Source: Balanoglossus misakiensis
Taxonomy: Eukaryota > Hemichordata
Assembly (NCBI GenBank): GCA_040954595.2
Contig: CM082588.2
Coordinates: 11,098,001-11,162,000 of the forward strand
Length of the DNA stretch: 64,000 nt
Reading direction: 5' to 3'
Shown: in pieces, positions 37,070-50,140 of the stretch
Layout of the letters: each line of letters opens with the position of its first letter
Position numbering within the stretch: position 1 is the stretch's first letter
Notes under the pieces: model-generated
The model's input: only the letters and a program-made list of their open reading frames with translations
Databases searched by the model: none
Told to the model about the DNA's origin: nothing
Translations under genes and position numbers: made by a program

Positions 37070-38355
37070 TCGACTTTGCAAAATCTCAAAATTTCGTCGA
37101 TTTTTGAAAAAATCATGGGTGAAAATCATCAAAAAAATGACAAATTTTCGACTGCAAAATCTCAAAATTTCGTCGATTTTTGAAAAAAAAATCATGGGTG
37201 AAAAATCATCAAAAAATGACAAATTTTCGACTTTGCAAAATCTCAAAATTTAGTCAATTTTTGAAAAAATCATGGGTGAAAATCATCAAAAAATGACAAA
37301 TTTTCGACTTTGCAAAATCTCAAAATTTCGTCGATTTTTGAAAAAAATCATGGGGGAAAATCATCAAAAAATGACAAATTTTCGACTGCAAAAACTCAAA
37401 ATTTCATCAATTTTGAAAAAAATCATGGGTGAAAATCATCAAAAAATGACAAATTTTCCTCTTTGCAAAATCTATAAATTTCGTCGATTTTTGAAAAATT
37501 TTCAACTTTGCAAAATCTCAAAATTTCGTCGATTTTTGAAAAAAAATCATGGGGGAAAATCATCAAAAAATGACACATTTTCGACTTTGCAAAATCTCAA
37601 AATTTCGTCGATTTTTGAAAAAAAATCATGGGTGAAAATCATCAAAAAATGACAAATTTTGAAAAAAACGGGTGAAAATCATCAAAAAATGACACATTTT
37701 CGACTTTGCAAAATCTCAAAATTTCGTCGATTTTTGAAAAAATCATGGGTGAAAATCATCAAAAAAATGACAAATTTTCGACTGCAAAATCTCAAAATTT
37801 CGTCGATTTTTGAAAAAAAATCATGGGTGAAAAATCATCAAAAAATGACAAATTTTCGACTTTGCAAAATCTCAAAATTTAGTCAATTTTTGAAAAAATC
37901 ATGGGTGAAAATCATCAAAAAATGACAAATTTTCGACTTTGCAAAATCTCAAAATTTCGTCGATTTTTGAAAAAAATCATGGGGGAAAATCATCAAAAAA
38001 TGACAAATTTTCGACTGCAAAAACTCAAAATTTCATCAATTTTGAAAAAAATCATGGGTGAAAATCATCAAAAAATGACAAATTTTCCTCTTTGCAAAAT
38101 CTATAAATTTCGTCGATTTTTGAAAAATTTTCAACTTTGCAAAATCTCAAAATTTCGTCGATTTTTGAAAAAAATCATGGGGGAAAATCATCAAAAAATG
38201 ACACATTTCGACTTTGCAAAATCTCAAAATTTCGTCGATTTTTGAAAAAAAATCATGGGTGAAAATCATCAAAAAATGACAAATTTTGAAAAAAAACGGG
38301 TGAAAATCATCAAAAAATGACACATTTTCGACTTTGCAAAATCTCAAAATTTCGT
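37070..38355 (+). repeat. 629-bp tandem duplication (8 monomers)
   Basis: Positions 37070 to about 37725 recur at about 37700-38355 at an offset of 629-630. Both contain a catcaaaaaaatgac monomer (seven A), an agtcaattt monomer, the cgactgcaaaaactc monomer, the ctataaattt plus truncated pair, and the 42-bp short unit. The second copy has a short gacacatttcgac form near 38203. Confidence 0.8.
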
Positions 38356-38843
38356 CCATTTCTGAAAAAAAATTATGGGTAAAAATCATCAAAAATGACA
38401 AATTTTCATCTTTGCAAAATCTCAAATTTTCGTCGATTTTTGAAAAAAAATCATGGTTGAAAATCATCAAAAAATGACAAAATTTTCGACTTTGCAAAAT
38501 CTCAACATTTCGTCGATTTTTGAAAAAAATCATGGGTGAAAATCATCAAAAAATGACAATTTTTCGACTTTGCAAAATCTCAACATTTCGTCGATTTTTG
38601 AAAAAAATCATGGGTGAAAATCATCAAAAAATGACAAATTTTCGACTTCGCAAAATCTCAAAATTTCGTCGATTTTTGAAAAAAATCATGGGTGAAAATA
38701 ATCAAAAAATGACAAATTTTCGACTTTGCAAAATCTCAAAATTTCGTCGATTTTTGAAGAAAATCATGGGTGAAAATCATCAAAAAATGACAAATTTTCG
38801 ACTTTGCAAAATCTCAAAATTTCGTCGATTTTTGAAAAAATCA

Positions 38844-40443
38844 TGGGTGAAAATCATCAAAAAATGACAAATTTTCGACTGCAAAATCTCAAAATTTCGT
38901 CGATTTTTGAAAAAAAATCATGGGTGAAAAATCATCAAAAAATGACAAATTTTCGACTTTGCAAAATCTCAAAATTTAGTCAATTTTTGAAAAAATCATG
39001 GGTGAAAATCATCAAAAAATGACAAATTTTCGACTTTGCAAAATCTCAAAATTTCGTCGATTTTTGAAAAAAATCATGGGGGAAAATCATCAAAAAATGA
39101 CAAATTTTCGACTGCAAAAACTCAAAATTTCATCAATTTTGAAAAAAATCATGGGTGAAAATCATCAAAAAATGACAAATTTTCCTCTTTGCAAAATCTA
39201 TAAATTTCGTCGATTTTTGAAAAATTTTCAACTTTGCAAAATCTCAAAATTTCGTCGATTTTTGAAAAAAATCATGGGTGAAAATCATCAAAAAATGACA
39301 AATTTTCGACTTTGCAAAATCTCAAAATTTCGTCGATTTTTGAAAAAAATCATGGGTGAAAATCATGAAAAAATGACAAATTTTGAAAAAAAAACGGGTG
39401 AAAATCATCAAAAAATGACACATTTTCGACTTTGCAAAATCTCAAAATTTCGTCCATTTCTGAAAAAAAATTATGGGTAAAAATCATCAAAAATGACAAA
39501 TTTTCATCTTTGCAAAATCTCAAATTTTCGTCGATTTTTGAAAAAAAATCATGGTTGAAAATCATCAAAAAATGACAAATTTTCGACTTTGCAAAATCTC
39601 AACATTTCGTCGATTTTTGAAAAAAATCATGGGTGAAAATCATCAAAAAATGACAATTTTTCGACTTTGCAAAATATCAACATTTCGTCGATTTTTGAAG
39701 AAAATCATGGGTGAAAATCATCAAAAAATGACAAATTTTCGACTTTGCAAAATCTCAAAATTTTTTCGATTTTGAAAAAAATCATAGGTTCGTCGATTTT
39801 TAAAAAAAAAACATGGGTGAAAATCATCAAAAAATGACACATTTTCGACTTTGCAAAATCTCAAAATTTCGTCGATTTTTGAAAAAAATCATGGGTGAAA
39901 ATCATCAAAAAATGACAAAATTTTCGACTTTGCAAAATCTCAAAATTTCGTGGATTTTTGAAAAAAAATCATGGTTAAAAATCATCAAAAAATGACAAAA
40001 TTTTCGACTTTGCAAAATCACAAAATTTCGTCGATTTTGAAAAAAATCATAGGTACGTCGATTTTTTTAAAAAAAACATGGGTGAAAATCATCAAAAAAT
40101 GACAAATTTTCGACTTTGCAAAATCTCAAAATTTCGTCGATTTTTGAAAAAATCATGGGTGAAAATCATCAAAAAATGACAAATTTTCGACTGCAAAATC
40201 TCAAAATTTCGTCGATTTTTGAAAAAAAATCATGGGTGAAAAATCATCAAAAAATGACAAATTTTCGACTTTGCAAAATCTCAAAATTTCGTCAATTTTT
40301 GAAGAAAATCATGGGTGAAAATCATCAAAAAATGACAAATTTTCGACTTTGCAAAATCTCAAAATTTTTTCGATTTTTGAAAAAAGACATGGGTGAAAAT
40401 CATCAAAAAATGACAAATTTTCGACTTTGCAAAATCTCAAAAT
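38844..40443 (+). repeat. 1.6-kb block nearly identical to 20335-21934
   Basis: All checked landmarks shift by exactly 18,509 bp, including aaaatatcaacattt (21163 and 39672) and cgtggattttt (21440 and 39949). These private variants link the block to copies 1 and 2 of the 3.29-kb unit. Just upstream, 38520-38867 matches 2575-2922, and downstream the sequence changes to the block-A type. Confidence 0.88.
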
Positions 40444-41336
40444 TTCGTCGATTTTTGAAAAAATCATGGGTGAAAATCATCAAAAAATGACAAATTTTCG
40501 ACTGCAAAATCTCAAAATTTCGTCGATTTTTGAAAAAAAATCATGGGTGAAAAATCATCAAAAAATGACAAATTTTCGACTTTGCAAAATCTCAAAATTT
40601 AGTCAATTTTTGAAAAAATCATGGGTGAAAATCATCAAAAAATGACAAATTTTCATGTTTGCAAAATCTCAAAATTTCGTCGGTTTTTGAAAAATAATAT
40701 GGGTGAAAATCATCAAAAAATGACAAATTTTCGACTGCAAAAACTCAAAATTTCATCAATTTTGAAAAAAATCATGGGTGAAAATCATCAAAAAATGACA
40801 AATTTTCCTCTTTGCAAAATCTATAAATTTCGTCGATTTTTGAAAAATTTTCAACTTTGCAAAATCTCAAAATTTCGTCGATTTTTGAAAAAAATCATGG
40901 GGGAAAATCATCAAAAAATGACACATTTTCGACTTTGCAAAATCTCAAAATTTCGTCGATTTTTGAAAAAAAATCATGGGTGAAAATCATCAAAAAATGA
41001 CAAATTTTGAAAAAAAACGGGTGAAAATCATCAAAAAATGACACATTTTCGACTTTGCAAAATCTCAAAATTTCGTCGTTTTTTGAAAAAATCATGGGTG
41101 AAAATCATCAAAAAATGACAAATTTTCGACTGCAAAATCTCAAAATTTCGTCGATTTTTGAAAAAAAATCATGGGTGAAAAATCATCAAAAAATGACAAA
41201 TTTTCGACTTTGCAAAATCTCAAAATTTCGTCGATTTTTGAAAAAAATCATGGGGGAAAATCATGAAAAAAATTACAAATTTTCCTCTTTGCAAAATCTC
41301 AAAATTTCGTCGATTTTTAAAAAAAGACATGGGTGA
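40427..41336 (+). repeat. 0.91-kb composite module, copy 7 of 7
   Basis: It matches the module at 4403-5312 at an offset of 36,024. Private changes are cgtcgttttttg near 41076 and aaaaaaattacaaa near 41270. This is the last copy; the module is absent from the rest of the window. Confidence 0.85.
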
Positions 41337-41746
41337 AAATCATCAAAAAATAACAAATTTTCGACTTTGCAAAATCTCAAAATTTCGTCCATTTTTGAAA
41401 AAAAATCATGGGTAAAAATCATCAAAAAATGACACATTTTCGACTTTGCAAAATCTCAAAATTTCGTCGATTTTGAAAAAAATCATAGGTACGTCGATTT
41501 TTTTAAAAAAAACATGGGTGAAAATCATCAAAAAATGACAAATTTTCGACTTTGCAAAATCTCAAAATTTCGTCGATTTTTGAAAAAATAATGGGTGAAA
41601 ATCATCAAAAAATGACAAATTTTCGACTGCAAAATCTCAAAATTTCGTCGATTTTTAAAAAAAAAATCATGGGTGAAAAATCATCAAAAAATGACAAATT
41701 TTCGACTTTGCAAAATCTCAAAATTTAGTCAATTTTTGAAAAAATC

Positions 41747-42590
41747 ATGGGTGAAAATCATCAAAAAATGACAAATTTTCCTCTTTGCAAAATCTATAAA
41801 TTTCGTCGATTTTTGAAAAATTTTCAACTTTGCAAAATCTCAAAATTTCGTCGATTTTTGAAAAAAATCATGGGGGAAAATCATCAAAAAATGACACATT
41901 TTCGACTTTGCAAAATCTCAAAATTTCGTCCATTTTTGAAAAAAAATCATGGGGGAAAATCATCAAAAAATGACAAATTTTCGACTTTGCAAAATCTCAA
42001 AATTTCGTCGATTTTGAAAAAAACCATTGGGGGAAAATCATCAAAAAATGACAAATTTTCGATTTTGCAAAATCTCAAAATTTCGTCGATTTTTGAAAAA
42101 AATCATGGGTGAAAATCATCAAAAAATGACAAATTTTCCTCTTTGCAAAATCTATAAATTTCGTCGATTTTTGAAAAATTTTCAACTTTGCAAAATCTCA
42201 AAATTTCGTCGATTTTTGAAAAAAATCATGGGGGAAAATCATCAAAAAATGACACATTTTCGACTTTGCAAAATCTCAAAATTTCGTCCATTTTTGAAAA
42301 AAAATCATGGGGGAAAATCATCAAAAAATGACAAATTTTCGACTTTGCAAAATCTCAAAATTTCGTCGATTTTGAAAAAAACCATTGGGGGAAAATCATC
42401 AAAAAATGACAAATTTTCGATTTTGCAAAATCTCAAAATTTCGTCGATTTTTGAAAAAAATCATGGGTGAAAATCATCAAAAAATGACAAATTTTCCTCT
42501 TTGCAAAATCTATAAATTTCGTCGATTTTTGAAAAATTTTCAACTTTGCAAAATCTCAAAATTTCGTCGATTTTTGAAAAAAATCATGGG
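41747..42590 (+). repeat. 358-bp tandem higher-order repeat, ~2.4 copies
   Basis: Unit starts are at 41747, 42105 and 42463. Each unit has a ctataaattt monomer with its truncated 45-bp partner, a gacacatttt / gtccattttt monomer, a gggggaaaa monomer and an accattggggg / cgattttgc monomer. The last copy stops near 42590, where catgggtgaaaa and gacaaaattttcg follow. The unit resembles part of the 745-bp repeat at 9271-10758. Confidence 0.87.
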
Positions 42591-43059
42591 TGAAAATCAT
42601 CAAAAAATGACAAAATTTTCGACTTTGCAAAATCTCAAAATTTCGTCGATTTTTGAAAAAAAATCATGGTTGAAAATCATCAAAAAATGACAAAATTTTC
42701 GACTTTGCAAAATCACAAAATTTCGTCGATTTTGAAAAAAATCATAGGTTCGTCGATTTTAAAAAAAAAAACATGGGTGAAAATCATCAAAAAATGACAC
42801 ATTTTCGACTTTGCAAAATCTCAAAATTTCGTCGATTTTTGAAAAAAATCATGGGTGAAAATCATCAAAAAATGACAAATTTTCGACTTTGCAAAATCTC
42901 AAAATTTCGTCGATTTTTGAAAAAAATCATGGGTGAAAATCATGAAAAAGTGACAAATTTTGAAAAAAAAACGGGTGAAAATCATCAAAAAATGACACAT
43001 TTTCGACTTTGCAAAATCTCAAAATTTCGTCCATTTCTGAAAAAAAATTATGGGTAAAA

Positions 43060-45965
43060 ATCATCAAAAATGACAAATTTTCATCTTTGCAAAATCTCAA
43101 ATTTTCGTCGATTTTTGAAAAAAAATCATGGTTGAAAATCATCAAAAAATGACAAAATTTTCGACTTTGCAAAATCTCAACATTTCGTCGATTTTTGAAA
43201 AAAATCATGGGTGAAAATCATCAAAAAATGACAATTTTTCGACTTTGCAAAATCTCAACATTTCGTCGATTTTTGAAAAAAATCATGGGTGAAAATCATC
43301 AAAAAATGACAAATTTTCGATTTCGCAAAATCTCAAAATTTCGTCGATTTTTGAAAAAAAATCATGGGTGAAAAATAATCAAAAAATGACAAATTTTCGA
43401 CTTTGCAAAATCTCAAAATTTCGTCGATTTTTGAAGAAAGTCATGGGTGAAAATCATCAAAAAATGACAAATTTTCGACTTTGCAAAATCTCAAAATTTC
43501 GTCGATTTTTGAAAAAAATCATGGGGGAAAATCATCAAAAAATGACAAATTTTCGACTGCAAAAACTCAAAATTTCATCAATTTTGAAAAAAATCATGGG
43601 TGAAAATCATCAAAAAATGACAAATTTTCCTCTTTGCAAAATCTATAAATTTCGTCGATTTTTGAAAAATTTTCAACTTTGCAAAATCTCAAAATTTCGT
43701 CGATTTTTGAAAAAAATCATGGGGGAAAATCATCAAAAAATGACACATTTTCGACTTTGCAAAATCTCAAAATTTCGTCGATTTTTGAAAAAAATCATGG
43801 GTGAGAATCATCAAAAAATGACACATTTTCGACTTTGCAAAATCTCAAAATTTCGTCGATTTTTGAAAAAAATCATGGGTGAAAATCATCAAAAAATGAC
43901 AAAATTTTCGACTTTGCAAAATCTCAAAATTTCGTCGATTTTTGAAAAAAAATCATGGTTGAAAATCATCAAAAAATGACAAAATTTTCGACTTTGCAAA
44001 ATCACAAAATTTCGTCGATTTTGAAAAAAATCATAGGTTCGTCGATTTTAAAAAAAAAAACATGGGTGAAAATCATCAAAAAATGACACATTTTCGACTT
44101 TGCAAAATCTCAAAATTTCGTCGATTTTTGAAAAAAATCATGGGTGAAAATCATGAAAAAATGACAAATTTTGAAAAAAAAACGGGTGAAAATCATCAAA
44201 AAATGACACATTTTCGACTTTGCAAAATCTCAAAATTTCGTCCATTTCTGAAAAAAAATTATGGGTAAAAATCATCAAAAATGACAAATTTTCATCTTTG
44301 CAAAATCTCAAATTTTCGTCGATTTTTGAAAAAAAATCATGGTTGAAAATCATCAAAAAATGACAAAATTTTCGACTTTGCAAAATCTCAACATTTCGTC
44401 GATTTTTGAAAAAAATCATGGGTGAAAATCATCAAAAAATGACAAATTTTCGACTTCGCAAAATCTCAAAATTTCGTCGATTTTTGAAAAAAATCATGGG
44501 TGAAAATAATCAAAAAATGACAAATTTTCGACTTTGCAAAATCTCAAAATTTCGTCAATTTATGAAAAAATCATGGGTGAAAATCATCAAAAATGACAAA
44601 TTTTCATCTTTGCAAAATCTCAAATTTTCGTCGATTTTTGAAAAAAAATCATGGTTGAAAATCATCAAAAAATGACAAAATTTTCGACTTTGCAAAATCT
44701 CAACATTTCGTCGATTTTTGAAAAAAATCATGGGTGAAAATCATCAAAAAATGACAATTTTTCGACTTTGCAAAATCTCAACATTTCGTCGATTTTTGAA
44801 AAAAATCATGGGTGAAAATCATCAAAAAATGACAAATTTTCGATTTCGCAAAATCTCAAAATTTCGTCGATTTTTGAAAAAAAATCATGGGTGAAAAATA
44901 ATCAAAAAATGACAAATTTTCGACTTTGCAAAATCTCAAAATTTCGTCGATTTTTGAAGAAAATCATGGGTGAAAATCATCAAAAAATGACAAATTTTCG
45001 ACTTTGCAAAATCTCAAAATTTCGTCGATTTTTGAAAAAAATCATGGGGGAAAATCATCAAAAAATGACAAATTTTCGACTGCAAAAACTCAAAATTTCA
45101 TCAATTTTGAAAAAAATCATGGGTGAAAATCATCAAAAAATGACAAATTTTCCTCTTTGCAAAATCTATAAATTTCGTCGATTTTTGAAAAATTTTCAAC
45201 TTTGCAAAATCTCAAAATTTCGTCGATTTTTGAAAAAAATCATGGGGGAAAATCATCAAAAAATGACACATTTTCGACTTTGCAAAATCTCAAAATTTCG
45301 TCGATTTTTGAAAAAAATCATGGGTGAAAATCATCAAAAAATGACACATTTTCGACTTTGCAAAATCTCAAAATTTCGTCGATTTTTGAAAAAAATCATG
45401 GGTGAAAATCATCAAAAAATGACAAAATTTTCGACTTTGCAAAATCTCAAAATTTCGTCGATTTTTGAAAAAAAATCATGGTTGAAAATCATCAAAAAAT
45501 GACAAAATTTTCGACTTTGCAAAATCACAAAATTTCGTCGATTTTGAAAAAAATCATAGGTTCGTCGATTTTAAAAAAAAAAACATGGGTGAAAATCATC
45601 AAAAAATGACACATTTTCGACTTTGCAAAATCTCAAAATTTCGTCGATTTTTGAAAAAAATCATGGGTGAAAATCATGAAAAAATGACAAATTTTGAAAA
45701 AAAAACGGGTGAAAATCATCAAAAAATGACACATTTTCGACTTTGCAAAATCTCAAAATTTCGTCCATTTCTGAAAAAAAATTATGGGTAAAAATCATCA
45801 AAAATGACAAATTTTCATCTTTGCAAAATCTCAAATTTTCGTCGATTTTTGAAAAAAAATCATGGTTGAAAATCATCAAAAAATGACAAAATTTTCGACT
45901 TTGCAAAATCTCAACATTTCGTCGATTTTTGAAAAAAATCATGGGTGAAAATCATCAAAAAATGA
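43060..45965 (+). repeat. 1,523-bp-spaced duplication
   Basis: About 43060-44440 recurs at 44583-45965 at an offset of exactly 1,523. Shared marks are gatttcgc near 43319 and 44842, gtgaaaaataatc near 43370 and 44893, and two successive gacacatttt monomers near 43742/43820 and 45265/45343. Differences are few: gaagaaagtc near 43435 and gtgagaatc near 43801 in the first copy only. The first copy also has a short tail (44440-44580) not found in the second. Confidence 0.85.
43368..43979 (+). other. Longest open frame of the array (203 codons), not called a gene
   Basis: This frame is open only because eight successive units keep lengths divisible by three, giving a 26-residue repeat that begins MGENHQKM. 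An identical arrangement exists at 44891-45502 because the whole segment is duplicated. There is no complex domain and no start context, and the same sequence is closed elsewhere by one-base run-length changes. I regard it as a chance product of the monomer. Confidence 0.9.
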
Positions 45966-46249
45966 CAATTTTTCGACTTTGCAAAATCTCAACATTTCGT
46001 CGATTTTTGAAAAAAATCATGGGTGAAAATCATCAAAAAATGACAAATTTTCGACTTCGCAAAATCTCAAAATTTCGTCGATTTTTGAAAAAAATCATGG
46101 GTGAAAATAATCAAAAAATGACAAATTTTCGACTTTGCAAAATCTCAAAATTTCGTCGATTTTTGAAGAAAATCATGGGTGAAAATCATCAAAAAATGAC
46201 AAATTTTCGACTTTGCAAAATCTCAAAATTTCGTCGATTTTTGAAAAAA

Positions 46250-49240
46250 ATCATGGGGGAAAATGATCAAAAAATGACAAATTTTCGACTGCAAAATCTC
46301 AAAATTTCGTCAATTTTGAAAAAAATCATGGTTGAAAATCATCAAAAAATGACAATTTTTTTACTGCAAAATCTCAAAATTTCATCGATTTTTGAAAAAA
46401 ATCATGGGTGAAAATCATCAAAAAATGATAAATTTTCGACTTTGCAAAATCTCAAAATTTCGTCGATTTTTGAAGAAAATCAAGGGTGAAAATCATCAAA
46501 AAATGACAAATTTTCGACTTTGCAAAATCTCAAAATTTCGTCAATTTTGAAAAAATCATGGGTGAAAATCATCAAAAAATGACAAATTTTCGACTGCAAA
46601 AACTCAAAATTTCGTCAATTTTGAAAAAAATAATGGGTGAAAATCATCAAAAAATGACAAATTTTCGACTTTGCAAAATCTCAAAATTTCGTCGATTTTT
46701 GAAATAAATCATTGTTAAAAATATTAAAAATTGACAAATTTTCCTCTTTGCAAAATCTCAAAATTTCGTCGATTTTTTGAAAAAAGACGGGTGAAAATCA
46801 TCTAAAAATGACAAATTTTCGACTTTGCAAAATCTCAAAATTTCGTTGATTTTTGAAAAAAATCATGGGGGAAAATCATCAAAAATGACAAATTTACGAC
46901 TACAAAATCTCAAAATTTCGTCGACTTGTGAAAAAAAATCATGGGTGAAAATCATCAAAAAATGACAAATTTTTGACTTTGCAAAATCTGAAAATTTCAT
47001 CGATTTTTGAAAAAATCATGGGTGAAAATCATCAAAAAATGACAAATTTTCGATTTTGCAAAATCTCAAAATTTCGTCGATTTTTGAAAAAAAATCAGGG
47101 TTGAAAATCATCAAAAAATGACAAAATTTTCGACTTTGCAAAATCACAAAATTTCGTCGATTTTGAAAAAAATCATAGGTTCGTCGATTTTTTAAAAAAA
47201 ACATGGGTGAAAATCATCAAAAAATGACACATTTTCCACTTTGCAAAATCTCAAAATTTCGTCGATTTTTGAAAAAAATCATGGGTGAAAATCATCAAAA
47301 AATGACAAAATTTTCGACTTTGCAAAATCTCAAAATTTCGTCGATTTTTGAAAAAAAATCATGGTTGAAAATCATCAAAAAATGACAAAATTTTCGACTT
47401 TGCAAAATCACAAAATTTCGTCGATTTTGAAAAAAATCATAGGTTCGTCGATTTTAAAAAAAAAAACATGGGTGAAAATCATCAAAAAATGACACATTTT
47501 CGACTTTGCAAAATCTCAAAATTTCGTCGATTTTTGAAAAAAATCATGGGTGAAAATCATCAAAAAATGACAAATTTTCGACTTTGCAAAATCTCAAAAT
47601 TTCGTCGATTTTTGAAAAAAATCATGGGTGAAAATCATGAAAAAATGACAAATTTTGAAAAAAAAACGGGTGAAAATCATCAAAAAATGACACATTTTCG
47701 ACTTTGCAAAATCTCAAAATTTCGTCCATTTCTGAAAAAAAATTATGGGTAAAAATCATCAAAAAATGACAAATTTTCATCTTTGCAAAATCTCAAATTT
47801 TCGTCGATTTTTGAAAAAAAATCATGGTTGAAAATCATCAAAAAATGACAAAATTTTCGACTTTGCAAAATCTCAACATTTCGTCGATTTTTGAAAAAAA
47901 TCATGGGTGAAAATCATCAAAAAATGACAATTTTTCGACTTTGCAAAATCTCAACATTTCGTCGATTTTTGAAAAAAAATCAGGGTTGAAAATCATCAAA
48001 AAATGACAAAATTTTCGACTTTGCAAAATCACAAAATTTCGTCGATTTTGAAAAAAATCATAGGTTCGTCGATTTTTAAAAAAAAAACATGGGTGAAAAT
48101 CATCAAAAAATGACACATTTTCGACTTTGCAAAATCTCAAAATTTCGTCGATTTTTGAAAAAAATCATGGGTGAAAATCATCAAAAAATGACAAAATTTT
48201 CGACTTTGCAAAATCTCAAAATTTCGTCGATTTTTGAAAAAAAATCATGGTTGAAAATCATCAAAAAATGACAAAATTTTCGACTTTGCAAAATCACAAA
48301 ATTTCGTCGATTTTGAAAAAAATCATAGGTTCGTCGATTTTAAAAAAAAAACATGGGTGAAAATCATCAAAAAATGACACATTTTCGACTTTGCAAAATC
48401 TCAAAATTTCGTCGATTTTTGAAAAAAATCATGGGTGAAAATCATGAAAAAATGACAAATTTTCGACTTTGCAAAATCTGAAAATTTCGTCGATTTTTGA
48501 AAAAAATCATGGGGGAAAATGATCAAAAAATGACAAATTTTCGACTGCAAAATCTCAAAATTTCGTCAATTTTGAAAAAAATCATGGTTGAAAATCATCA
48601 AAAAATGACAATTTTTTTACTGCAAAATCTCAAAATTTCATCGATTTTTGAAAAAAATCATGGGTGAAAATCATCAAAAAATGATAAATTTTCGACTTTG
48701 CAAAATCTCAAAATTTCGTCGATTTTTGAAGAAAATCAAGGGTGAAAATCATCAAAAAATGACAAATTTTCGACTTTGCAAAATCTCAAAATTTCGTCAA
48801 TTTTGAAAAAATCATGGGTGAAAATCATCAAAAAATGACAAATTTTCGACTGCAAAAACTCAAAATTTCGTCAATTTTGAAAAAAATAATGGGTGAAAAT
48901 CATCAAAAAATGACAAATTTTCGACTGCAAAATCTCAAAATTTCGTCGATTTTTGAAATAAATCATTGTTAAAAATTATTAAAAATTGACAAATTTTCCT
49001 CTTTGCAAAATCTCAAAATTTCGTCGATTTTTGAAAAAAGACGGGTGAAAATCATCTAAAAATGACAAATTTTTGACTTTGCAAAATCTCAAAATTTCGT
49101 TGATTTTTGAAAAAAAATCATGGGGGAAAATCATCAAAAATGACAAATTTACGACTACAAAATCTCAAAATTTCGTCGACTTGTGAAAAAAAATCATGGG
49201 TGAAAATCATCAAAAAATGACAAATTTTTGACTTTGCACA
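46250..49240 (+). repeat. 2.26-kb-spaced duplication
   Basis: Positions 46250 to about 46980 recur at 48506-49240 at an offset of 2,255-2,258. Shared marks are gaaaatgatc, tttttttactgc, gataaattttcg, aatcaagggtg, gaaataaatcattg, catctaaaaatgac and cgacttgtg. The part between (46,980-48,500) carries block-A/B type monomers, including tcagggttg, three cataggttcg short units and ctcaacattt, so the boundary between blocks B and C is interleaved. Confidence 0.8.
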
Positions 49241-49310
49241 ATCTCAAAATTTCGTCAATTTTGAAAAAAATCATGGGTGAAAATCATCAAAAAATGACAA
49301 CTTTTCGACT

Positions 49311-50140
49311 TTGCAAAATCTGAAAATTTCATCGATTTTTGAAAAAATCATGGGTGAAAATCATGAAAAAATGACAAATTTTCGTCTTTGCAAAATCTCA
49401 AAATTTCGTCGATTTTTGAAAAAAATCATGGGTGAAAATCATCAAAAAATGACAAATTTTCGACTTTGCAAAATCTCAAAATTTCGTCGATTTTTGAAGA
49501 AAATCATGGGTGAAAATCATCAAAAAATGACAAATTTTCGACTTTGCAAAATCTCAAAATTTCGTCGATTTTTGAAAAAAATAATGGGTGAAAATCATCA
49601 AAAAATGACACATTTTCGACTTTGCAAAATCTCAAAATTTCGTCGATTTTTGAAAAAAAATCATGGGTGAAAATCATCAAAAAATGACAAATTTTCGTCT
49701 TTGCAAAATCTCAAAATTTCGTCCATTTTTGAAAAAAAATCATGGGGGAAAATCATCAAAAAATGACAAATTTTCGACTTTGCAAAATCTCAAAATTTCG
49801 TCGATTTTGAAAAAAACCATTGGGGGAAAATCATCAAAAAATGACAAATTTTCGATTTTGCAAAATCTCAAAATTTCGTCGATTTTTGAAAAAAAATAAT
49901 GGTTGAAAATCATCAAAAAATGACAAATTTTCGACTTTGCAAAATCTCAAAATTTCGTCGATTTTTGAAGAAAATCATGGGTGAAAATCATCAAAAAATG
50001 ACAAATTTTCGACTTTGCAAAATCTCAAAATTTCGTCGATTTTTGAAAAAAATCATGGGGGAAAATCATCAAAAAATTACAAATTTTCGACTGCAAAATC
50101 TCAAAATTTCGTCGATTTTTGAAAAAAATCATGGGTGAAA
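49311..50140 (+). repeat. 2,933-bp-spaced pair, copy 1
   Basis: This segment recurs at 52244-53070 at an offset of 2,933-2,934. The series is ctgaaaatttcatc, catgaaaaaatgac, three plain monomers, gacacatttt, gtccattttt, gggggaaaa and accattggggg. A related series also occurs at 57514-58100. Confidence 0.8.

Larger units (their letters stand above)
31750..37540 (+). repeat. Tandem ~2.07/1.95-kb units, three copies
   Basis: Unit starts, marked by the ttttttcgattttt / aaagacatggg monomer, lie near 31776, 33842 and 35789, steps of 2,066 and 1,947 bp. An earlier relative starts near 29267, a step of 2,509. All three later copies carry the private ctttcc change (near 32014, 34079 and 36026), where other modules have ctttgc, so they share one recent ancestor. 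The third copy has lost one cgactgc-type monomer near 36560. Confidence 0.85.
13517..46250 (+). repeat. Satellite block B: same subfamilies as block A
   Basis: This is a continuous same-orientation array built from the monomer types of block A. It includes aaagacatggg, ttttttcgattttt, ctcaacattt, agtcaattt, ttttcatctttgc, the cataggt short units and the two truncated monomers. Long near-identical stretches link it to block A: 40116-41336 matches 4092-5312, and 38520-38867 matches 2575-2922. I find no gene or unique sequence after 13516. Sub-blocks are listed separately. Confidence 0.96.
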
